This document shows, one piece after another, positions 58,858 through 64,000 of a DNA stretch of 64,000 nt. The stretch spans positions 1-64,000 of the forward strand of contig NZ_JACHZF010000015.1 of assembly GCF_014193375.1 (NCBI RefSeq). Reading direction: 5' to 3'. This DNA is from Halomonas campaniensis. Lineage in GTDB: Bacteria; Pseudomonadota; Gammaproteobacteria; Pseudomonadales; Halomonadaceae. Both the position numbers and the translations under genes were made by a program. The notes under the pieces are model-generated. The model saw only the letters and a list, made by a program, of their open reading frames with translations. It did not search any database and was not told where the DNA came from. Positions within the stretch are counted from its first letter, which is position 1. Each line of letters starts with the position of its first letter.

Positions 58858-61232
58858 GCGAGGTGCGACGCCATCGGGTGGCGGTGCGTACCCTGTGCGA
58901 CTTCACCGCCCGGCAGGGGGACCTGGACCACCGCTTCACCCCCGCGCCCAGCGCCGAGGAGGGCATCGCCGGCCATGCCGAGGTGGCCCGCCGCCGCGGC
59001 GAGGGCTACGAGCGCGAGGTGGCGCTCTCCGGCGTAGTCGAGGGGCTCACCGTCAGCGGTCGCGCCGACGGCTATGACCCGGCCGCCCACTGCCTGGAGG
59101 AGGTGAAGACCCACCGCGGCGATCTCTCGCGCATGGCCGACAACCAGCGTGCCCTGCACTGGGCCCAGGCCAGGGCCTACGGCGCGCTGCTCTGCGCCGA
59201 GCGGGGCCTGGCCGAGATCACCCTGGCGCTGGTCTATCTGGAGGTGGCCAGCGGCCGGGAGACCCGCCTTGAGCAGCGCTTTGATGCCGCCGAACTCGCC
59301 GCCTTCCTCGCCTCGCTGTGCCGGCGCTATCGCGCCTGGGCCGAACAGGAAGCGGAGCATCGCGAGCGACGGGATGCCGCCCTGCAGGGGCTCGCCTTCC
59401 CCCATGTGGCGTTCCGCCCCGGTCAGCGTGAGCTGGCCGAGGGGGCCTACAAGGCCGCGGCCACCGGCCGCTGCCTGCTGGCCCAGGCCCCCACCGGCAT
59501 CGGCAAGACCCTGGGCACTCTCTTTCCCCAGCTGGCGGCGATGCCCCGCCACGGCCTCGACCGGGTGATGTTCCTCACCATGAAGACCCCGGGGCGGGCC
59601 CTGGCGCTGGATGCGCTGGGCCAGCTGGGGGCGGGGCCTGGGGCGGAAACGGCGGCGAGACAAGGCGACGGTCTCCCGGGGGAGTCGATCGAGAGACTGC
59701 CGCTGCGGGTGCTGGAGCTGACCGCCCGGGAGAAGGCCTGCGAGTACCCCGGCCGGGCCTGCCACGGCGAGGCCTGCCCGCTGGCGGCGGGCTTCTACGA
59801 CCGCCTGCCGGCGGCGCGCCAGGCGGCCGTGGCGCGCGGCTGGCTGGACCGCCAGGCGCTGCGTGAGGTGGCCCGCGAGCACGGCGTCTGCCCCTACTAC
59901 CTGGGCCAGGAGCTGGCGCGCTGGTGCGACCTGGTGGTCGGCGACGTCAACCACTGGTTCGACGCCAACGCGCTGCTCCACGGCCTGGCGGTGGCCAATC
60001 GCTGGCGGGTGGGCCTGCTGGTGGACGAGGCCCACAACCTGGTGGAGCGGGCCCGAGGCATGTACAGCGCCGAGCTCGACCAGCGCCGGCTCGCCCGGCT
60101 GCGCCGCAGCGCGCCGCCGGCGCTCTCCCGGCCGCTGGCGCGCCTGGCCCGCCAGTGGCACGGCGTGGTGAAAGAGGCGGGGCTCGCCGAGGCCGGCGAG
60201 ACGGGGCGGCCGGCCTACCGGGTGCTCGATGCCCTGCCGTCGGCCATGGTGGGCGCCCTGCAGGGGGCGGCCAGCTCCATCACCGACTACCTGGGCGAGC
60301 ACCCCGAGGGGGCCAGCCCCGAGCTTCAGGAGCTGCTCTTCGAGGCGCTGGCCTTCACCCGCCTGGCGGAGGCCTTCGGCGACCACTCGCTGTGCGACCT
60401 GGCCCGCCACGGCCGCGGCCGGGCCGTGCTGGGCCTGCGTAACCTGGTGCCGGCGGACTTCCTCGCCCCGCGCTTCGCGGCGGCCCACGCCGCGGTGCTC
60501 TTCTCGGCCACCCTGGCCCCACCCGGCTATCACCGGGACCTGCTGGGGCTGCCGGCGGAAACGGTCTGGCAGTCGGTGGCCTCGCCCTTCGCCGCCGGGC
60601 AGCTCGAGGTGCGCCTGCGGACCGATATCTCCACCCGGCTGCGGGATCGGGAGGCCTCGCTGTCGCCCATCGTCGCCGAGCTGGCCGGTCAGTACCGCCG
60701 CCGTCCCGGCAACTACCTGGCCTTCTTCAGCAGCTTCGCCTACCTGGAGCAGGCGCGGGCGGCCTTCGCCGAAGCGCACCCGGCGATTCCCACCTGGACC
60801 CAGGTGCGAGGGATGGGGGAGCCCGAGCGCGATGCCTTCCTGGCCCGCTTCACACCGCAGGGGCAGGGCATCGGCTTTGCGGTGCTGGGCGGCGCCTTCG
60901 CCGAGGGGGTCGACCTGCCGGGGCAGCGGCTGATCGGCGCCTTCATCGCCACCCTGGGGCTGCCGCCCTTCGACGACTTCAACGAGGCCTTGAAGGCGCG
61001 GCTCCAGGCGCGCTTCGGCCGCGGCGACGACTACGCCTACCGGGTGCCGGGGCTGATCAAGGTGGTGCAGGCCGCCGGCCGGGTGATCCGCGGCCCCGGG
61101 GATCGTGGCACCGTGGTGCTGATGGATGACCGCTTCGCCCGGCGCGAGGTGCGCGCCCGGCTGCCGGAGTGGTGGCAGCTGCCGGGAACGCCGGGCGGCG
61201 CCGGCGGTCCGACCCACACGACACGGCCCTGA
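58854..61232 (+). CDS. Rad3/DinG-superfamily helicase fused to PD-(D/E)XK nuclease-like domain
   Basis: A 792-residue superfamily 2 helicase. Residues 1-180 resemble a Cas4/RecB-like nuclease: SGRADGYDP then LEEVKTHRGD (D...E-x-K) and QARAYGALL. The helicase follows with Walker A QAPTGIGKTLGTLF, DEAH box LLVDEAHNLVERARGMYSA, motif VI VVQAAGRVIRGPGDRG and a probable iron-sulfur cluster (cysteines near residues 295-305 in CEYPGRACHGEACPL and at about 345 in GVCPYYLG). Domain order matches XPD/DinG-type enzymes. Coupled to the FAN1-type gene, which suggests a joint DNA-repair role. Confidence 0.9.
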   Translation: MSEVRRHRVAVRTLCDFTARQGDLDHRFTPAPSAEEGIAGHAEVARRRGEGYEREVALSGVVEGLTVSGRADGYDPAAHCLEEVKTHRGDLSRMADNQRALHWAQARAYGALLCAERGLAEITLALVYLEVASGRETRLEQRFDAAELAAFLASLCRRYRAWAEQEAEHRERRDAALQGLAFPHVAFRPGQRELAEGAYKAAATGRCLLAQAPTGIGKTLGTLFPQLAAMPRHGLDRVMFLTMKTPGRALALDALGQLGAGPGAETAARQGDGLPGESIERLPLRVLELTAREKACEYPGRACHGEACPLAAGFYDRLPAARQAAVARGWLDRQALREVAREHGVCPYYLGQELARWCDLVVGDVNHWFDANALLHGLAVANRWRVGLLVDEAHNLVERARGMYSAELDQRRLARLRRSAPPALSRPLARLARQWHGVVKEAGLAEAGETGRPAYRVLDALPSAMVGALQGAASSITDYLGEHPEGASPELQELLFEALAFTRLAEAFGDHSLCDLARHGRGRAVLGLRNLVPADFLAPRFAAAHAAVLFSATLAPPGYHRDLLGLPAETVWQSVASPFAAGQLEVRLRTDISTRLRDREASLSPIVAELAGQYRRRPGNYLAFFSSFAYLEQARAAFAEAHPAIPTWTQVRGMGEPERDAFLARFTPQGQGIGFAVLGGAFAEGVDLPGQRLIGAFIATLGLPPFDDFNEALKARLQARFGRGDDYAYRVPGLIKVVQAAGRVIRGPGDRGTVVLMDDRFARREVRARLPEWWQLPGTPGGAGGPTHTTRP

Positions 61233-61259
61233 CGCGGGCCCTAAACAGGAGAGAGTGCC

Positions 61260-61925
61260 ATGCGACTCAATGCCGACTTCGACCAGCGGGTGGTGGTCAC
61301 CCCCGAGGACTACCGCTGGGTCGATTCGCCCATGGCGGGGGTCGAGCGGATGATGCTCGACCGCATCGGCGAGGAGGTGGCCCGGGCCACCTCCCTGGTG
61401 CGCTATGCCCCCGACAGCACCTTCCCGTCCCATGCGCATGGCGGCGGCGAGGAGATCCTGGTGCTGGAGGGGGAGTTCGCCGACGAGCACGGCCGCTACC
61501 CGGCGGGCAGCTACCTGCGCAACCCCATCGGCACCGCCCATGCTCCTCGGGTGGGGGAGCAGGGCGCGACGATCTTCGTCAAGCTGCACCAGTTCTCGCC
61601 CGAGGACACCGAGCAGAAGGTGATCGATACCCGCTCGGCTGAATGGCGCCCGGGGCTGGTGGAGGGGCTCGAGGTGCTGCCCCTGCATGATTTCGAGGGC
61701 GAGCACGTGGCCCTGGTGCGCTGGGCGCCCAATACCCGCTTCCAGCCCCACGCCCACTGGGGCGGCGAGGAGATCCTGGTGCTGGAGGGCGTCTTCCACG
61801 ACGAGCACGGGGCCTATCCCGCCGGCAGCTGGCTGCGCAGCCCCCATCGCAGCCAGCACACACCCTTCACCGGCGAGGAGGGGGCGCTGATCTACGTGAA
61901 GGTGGGCCACCTGCTGCCCGACTGA
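61260..61925 (+). CDS. Bicupin (ChrR-like cupin) protein
   Basis: A 221-residue protein made of two cupin domains. Each half contains the same element: HAHGGGEEILVLEGEFADEH at about residue 59 and HAHWGGEEILVLEGVFHDEH at about 163. The histidine and glutamate ligands of the metal site are conserved in both halves. It resembles the cupin domain of anti-sigma factor ChrR but lacks the zinc-binding anti-sigma part. A metal-dependent enzyme or sensor role is likely; substrate unknown. Start behind AGGAGAG. Confidence 0.86.
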   Translation: MRLNADFDQRVVVTPEDYRWVDSPMAGVERMMLDRIGEEVARATSLVRYAPDSTFPSHAHGGGEEILVLEGEFADEHGRYPAGSYLRNPIGTAHAPRVGEQGATIFVKLHQFSPEDTEQKVIDTRSAEWRPGLVEGLEVLPLHDFEGEHVALVRWAPNTRFQPHAHWGGEEILVLEGVFHDEHGAYPAGSWLRSPHRSQHTPFTGEEGALIYVKVGHLLPD

Positions 61926-62057
61926 CGGGGCTGGTTACCGCCGCTGACAAATCGCTACCGGTCGCGATTGTCCGTTTCGCCGTCGCTGTGCTACCTCTAT
62001 AGGCGGCAAGTCGATAAACGGCATCGCGCCGTCGGGTACTGGACAAGGAGAGGTCGA

Positions 62058-62237
62058 ATGGGAATCGAGGTAGGAGGCCTGCTGGGCCTGATCTGGCTGA
62101 TCATCGTGATCTGGGCCATCGTCAAGGTGGCCAAGAGCTCGGCCGGTGGCCTGGCCAAGCTGCTGTGGATCCTGGTGCTGCTGTTCTTCCCGCTGCTGGG
62201 GCTGATCATCTGGTTCCTGCTGGGGCCCAAGGGATAG
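62058..62237 (+). CDS. PLDc_N-type small membrane protein
   Basis: A 59-residue protein with two hydrophobic helices, LLGLIWLIIVIWAIVKVAKS and LLWILVLLFFPLLGLIIWFL, ending in GPKG. This is the phospholipase-D-nuclease N-terminal (PLDc_N) type found alone in many bacteria. AAGGAGAGG lies 4 bases before the ATG. Function unknown. It is followed by a hairpin shared with the convergent gene. Confidence 0.88.
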   Translation: MGIEVGGLLGLIWLIIVIWAIVKVAKSSAGGLAKLLWILVLLFFPLLGLIIWFLLGPKG

Positions 62238-62262
62238 CGCCAGGCTGCCCGGGTCAGGCATG

Positions 62263-62290
62263 CATCGGGCCGCCTTCGGGCGGCCCGATG
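62263..62290. terminator. Strong bidirectional hairpin with UUCG loop
   Basis: A perfect 12-bp stem, CATCGGGCCGCC (62263-62274) and GGCGGCCCGATG (62279-62290), closes a TTCG tetraloop. It sits exactly between two convergent genes. No T-run follows on either strand, but the stability and place fit a shared transcription end. Confidence 0.85.
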
Positions 62291-62506
62291 CTATTCGGGG
62301 TCGGGAAGGTCGCGGGGCTCGCCCCGGTCGCACTTGACGCAGCCGAGCAGCAGGCCGAGCCGTGAACGCCGCCCGGCCGCGCTGAGTACCCAGGGGCGCT
62401 CGGTCCAGGGCGGCTGGTGGCGCAGGTGCTGACAGTGGCCGCAGGCCAGCTCGGCCACCCAGTGGCCCTCCTCGTCGAGGTGGTAGCCGATGATGGGCTG
62501 CTGCAA
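62291..62506 (-). CDS. DUF3565 domain protein
   Basis: A 71-residue protein with the DUF3565 pattern IIGYHLDEEGHWVAELACGH, QHLRHQPPWTERPWVLSAAG and a C-terminal LGCVKCDRG. The cysteine/histidine residues (CGHCQH and CVKC) look like a small metal-binding site. The start is a TTG codon at 62506, deduced because it gives the exact family N-terminus (MQQPIIGY); no ATG is available. Function unknown. Confidence 0.85.
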   Translation of the reverse strand: MQQPIIGYHLDEEGHWVAELACGHCQHLRHQPPWTERPWVLSAAGRRSRLGLLLGCVKCDRGEPRDLPDPE

Positions 62507-62514
62507 TGGGGCGC

Positions 62515-62628
62515 CTATTTCCGGCTCGGTGGCGCCTTGTAGTGCCCCGGCACTCTCACGCGCTCACCGTTGGGCAGCCGGCGGACATGGGTCGGCACGT
62601 AGACCCGGGTGATGATGCTCTTCTCCAT
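62515..62628 (-). CDS. Very small basic protein (37 aa)
   Basis: A 37-residue ORF reading MEKSIITRVYVPTHVRRL and ending in RVRVPGHYKAPPSRK, preceded by a GGAGGGAG site. It is basic, with no transmembrane segment. A larger in-frame extension to 62970 lacks any support. It lies 8 bases upstream of the DUF3565 gene, so the two may share a transcript. Family not recognised. Confidence 0.6.
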   Translation of the reverse strand: MEKSIITRVYVPTHVRRLPNGERVRVPGHYKAPPSRK

Positions 62629-62649
62629 GGATGGCGCTCCCTCCTCGAT

Positions 62650-62682
62650 GAAGGCTCCGCCGTCGATCGACGGGGAGCCTTC
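62650..62682. repeat. Long near-perfect hairpin in the leader of the 37-aa gene
   Basis: GAAGGCTCC (62650-62658) pairs with GGAGCCTTC (62674-62682), and the inner palindrome CCGTCGATCGACGG (62660-62673) extends the stem, leaving one unpaired G at 62659. On the leftward transcript the hairpin lies just before the ribosome site of the 37-residue gene. It could be a terminator of the preceding gene without a T-run, or a translation-control element. Confidence 0.6.
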
Positions 62683-62776
62683 AGTCTGTGCCGACCCGCC
62701 TGACCCTGGCAATACTCCCTCCGGGATAGGCGAGCCCGCCCCCTCCTGCCCGGGAGCGGGGGGAGGCGCCTGAGCC

Positions 62777-63079
62777 TCAGTGGTAGTGGCTCGCCAGGCG
62801 CGAGAAGCGCACCGGTGGGCTGTACTTCTCGCCAACGGGCGCGCACTCGGGGGCGGGGCGAACCCGCCAGCCACGCGAACTGGCCCACTCCTTGAGCTCC
62901 CGGTAGTTGAGCAGCGGATGGTCCCTCGTGTAGGGGTTGGGTGCCGGAGAGGGGAAGGCGAAGGCCACATGGAGATAGTGGGCCAGTGCGTCTTCGCTGT
63001 CGTGGGCGCTCAGCGCCCGGTCCAGGGCGGACTGCCACGCCCGGGAGTCACCACGTGCCACGGCTCGGGTTGCCTGCAT
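62777..63079 (-). CDS. Hypothetical protein (100 aa)
   Basis: A 100-residue soluble protein. It has an N-terminal helical region (DSRAWQSALDRALSAHDSED) and then ALAHYLHVAFAFPSPAPNPY, YRELKEWASSRGWRVRP and KYSPPVRFSRLASHYH. The start at ATG 63079 has GGAGGAC ahead. I do not recognise the family. The 148 bases to the left of it hold the hairpin at 62650 and nothing else I can support. Confidence 0.7.
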   Translation of the reverse strand: MQATRAVARGDSRAWQSALDRALSAHDSEDALAHYLHVAFAFPSPAPNPYTRDHPLLNYRELKEWASSRGWRVRPAPECAPVGEKYSPPVRFSRLASHYH

Positions 63080-63098
63080 CGGATTGTCCTCCGTTGTT

Positions 63099-63227
63099 TT
63101 ACCTGTTGCCGGCCATGAAAAACGCCCCGCCCGGCAGGGCCGGACAGGGCGTCATCATCTGGGGTGGCGGCAGGCCGCTGGACGCGGACGCGCCGCTCTC
63201 ACGGGTCGCGATGGGCATCTCCATCAT
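63099..63227 (-). CDS. Candidate small ORF (42 aa) downstream of nrdB
   Basis: On the leftward strand a 42-residue ORF starts MMEMPIATRESGASASSG and ends AFFMAGNR. It has an unusually strong GGAGGGAGG ribosome site 7 bases ahead of the ATG. It lies in the 205-base gap between nrdB and the 100-residue gene, on the same strand as both. No family is recognised and the coding signal is weak, so it is only a candidate. Confidence 0.35.
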   Translation of the reverse strand: MMEMPIATRESGASASSGLPPPQMMTPCPALPGGAFFMAGNR

Positions 63228-63249
63228 GACGAGGCCTCCCTCCATCCTT

Positions 63250-63270
63250 GCCGGGGCGGAGTGCCCCGGC
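63250..63270. terminator. Stem-loop downstream of nrdB
   Basis: GCCGGGGC (63250-63257) pairs with GCCCCGGC (63263-63270) around a 5-base loop, 16 bases beyond the nrdB stop. There is no T-run on the leftward strand, so it may be a weak terminator or an mRNA-stabilising hairpin. Confidence 0.5.
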
Positions 63271-63285
63271 CTTGCGTCTTCGGGG

Positions 63286-64000
63286 TCAATCCCAGCTCAG
63301 CGCGCCGCCCACCTGGTACTCGGTGACGCGGGTCTCGAAGAAGTTCTTCTCCTTGCGCAGGTCGATGATCTCGCTCATCCACGGGAAGGGGTTCTGCGCC
63401 CCGGGGAACTGCTCCTTGAGGCCGATCTGGGCCAGGCGGCGGTTGCAGATGAAGTGCAGGTACTCCTCCATGATCGCCGCGTTCATGCCCAGCACGCCGC
63501 GGGGCATGGTGTCCCGGGCGTAGGCGATCTCGAGCTCGGTACCCTCGAGGATCATCTGGGTCACCTCGTCCTGGAACTCGGGGGTCCAGAGGTGCGGGTT
63601 CTCGATCTTGATCTGGTTGATCATGTCCACGCCGAAGTTCAGGTGCATGGACTCGTCGCGCAGGATGTACTGGAACTGCTCGGCCACGCCGGTCATCTTG
63701 TTGCGCCGCCCCATGGAGAGGATCTGGCTGAAGCCGCAGTAGAAGAAGATCCCCTCGGTGACGCAGTAGAAGGCCACCAGGTTGCGCAGCAGCTCCTGGT
63801 CGGTCTCCGGGGTGCCGGTCTGGAAGTCCGGTCGCGCCAGGGACTGGGTGTGCTTGAGGCTCCAGGCGGACTTGGCGGCCACCGAGGGCACCTCGCGGTA
63901 CATGTTGAAGACCGCCCCCTCGTCCATGCTCAGCGACTCCACGCAGTACTGGTAGGCGTGGGTGTGGATCGCCTCCTCGAAGGCCTGGCGCAGCAGGTAC
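63286..64000 (-). CDS. nrdB: Class Ia ribonucleotide reductase beta subunit (5' end off window)
   Basis: The 3' part, about 237 residues, of the diferric-tyrosyl radical subunit of aerobic ribonucleotide reductase. Iron-ligand helices are visible: [12 protein letters not shown] at the right edge, [18 protein letters not shown] and [18 protein letters not shown]. The C-terminus ends [11 protein letters not shown], the tail that docks into the alpha subunit. The frame stays open to the edge through YLLRQAFEE, so an internal ATG near 63942 is not the true start. nrdA would be expected upstream, outside the window. Confidence 0.96.
   Translation of the reverse strand, partial: YLLRQAFEEAIHTHAYQYCVESLSMDEGAVFNMYREVPSVAAKSAWSLKHTQSLARPDFQTGTPETDQELLRNLVAFYCVTEGIFFYCGFSQILSMGRRNKMTGVAEQFQYILRDESMHLNFGVDMINQIKIENPHLWTPEFQDEVTQMILEGTELEIAYARDTMPRGVLGMNAAIMEEYLHFICNRRLAQIGLKEQFPGAQNPFPWMSEIIDLRKEKNFFETRVTEYQVGGALSWD

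Noticed and set aside
58854..59400. A CRISPR-associated Cas4
   Set aside because: The nuclease-like domain is fused to a Rad3/DinG-type helicase, and no CRISPR repeats or cas genes occur in the window.
58728..61910. A 1060-codon minus-strand frame opposite the helicase and bicupin genes
   Set aside because: Same antisense artefact; no motif and no ribosome site.
62629..62970. Long form (151 codons) of the small gene at 62515
   Set aside because: The extension crosses a strong hairpin and another gene in a different frame, and has low-complexity composition; only the last 37 codons have a ribosome site.

Overview
The window is a G+C-rich, gene-dense bacterial chromosome segment. It looks like a halophilic gammaproteobacterium, most probably Halomonadaceae. 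This rests on a BCCT osmolyte-type transporter, Pseudomonas/Halomonas-style benzoate and catechol genes, a class Ia NrdB ending in ALSWD, and the general codon style. The assignment is inference from gene content, not from a marker gene.

Positions 1-8147 hold an acyl-CoA/aromatic-acid catabolism block. It contains the 3' part of etfA, a PaaH-type 3-hydroxyacyl-CoA dehydrogenase, a four-gene HAAT-family ABC transporter without its own binding protein, a PcaF/PaaJ-type beta-ketoadipyl-CoA thiolase and an MDR-family oxidoreductase. An intrinsic terminator closes it. From 8.5 to 18.7 kb lies a benzoate/catechol block: catA behind a near-perfect BenM/CatM-type operator, benA and benB (no benC or benD present), a second and complete HAAT transporter with its binding protein, the benzoate permease benE, and a tandem UspA protein. 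From 18.8 to 22.8 kb a LysR regulator diverges from a DUF3311 / sodium-solute symporter / M20 amidohydrolase operon, which could supply benzoate from an N-acyl precursor (hypothesis).

Positions 22.8-31.1 kb are assorted: a small membrane protein, an LLM oxidoreductase-azlC-azlD operon, a BCCT transporter, a membrane/coiled-coil protein coupled to a TelA-family protein, and a UMF1-type MFS transporter.

Positions 31.3-52.1 kb are the highlight: a contiguous, same-strand, translationally coupled contractile injection system (eCIS / phage-tail-like particle). Gene order is sheath, tube, zinc-ribbon hub chaperone, disordered protein, DUF4255 terminator, AAA+ ATPase, small protein, CIS-tube/LysM-type protein, small tail-X/LysM-like protein, hub (gpD-like), spike (gpV-like), gp25, baseplate J, large baseplate assembly protein, gpI-like protein with a long extension, DUF6519/fibre protein, and a 712-residue beta-repeat protein of unknown function. 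No capsid, terminase, integrase or lysis gene is present, so this is not a prophage. No obvious toxin or tape measure is seen. The last gene and the disordered protein are the best candidates for new biology.

Positions 52.2-64.0 kb are housekeeping and accessory genes: a TauE/SafE permease, a secreted MetX-like hydrolase, a retroviral-type aspartyl protease, a YihY/BrkB protein, a nitronate monooxygenase followed by a duplicated fragment of its own 3' end, a FAN1-type VRR-NUC nuclease coupled to a nuclease-helicase of the Rad3/DinG superfamily, a bicupin, several very small proteins, and the 3' part of nrdB running off the right edge. No tRNA, rRNA, CRISPR array or insertion sequence was seen.
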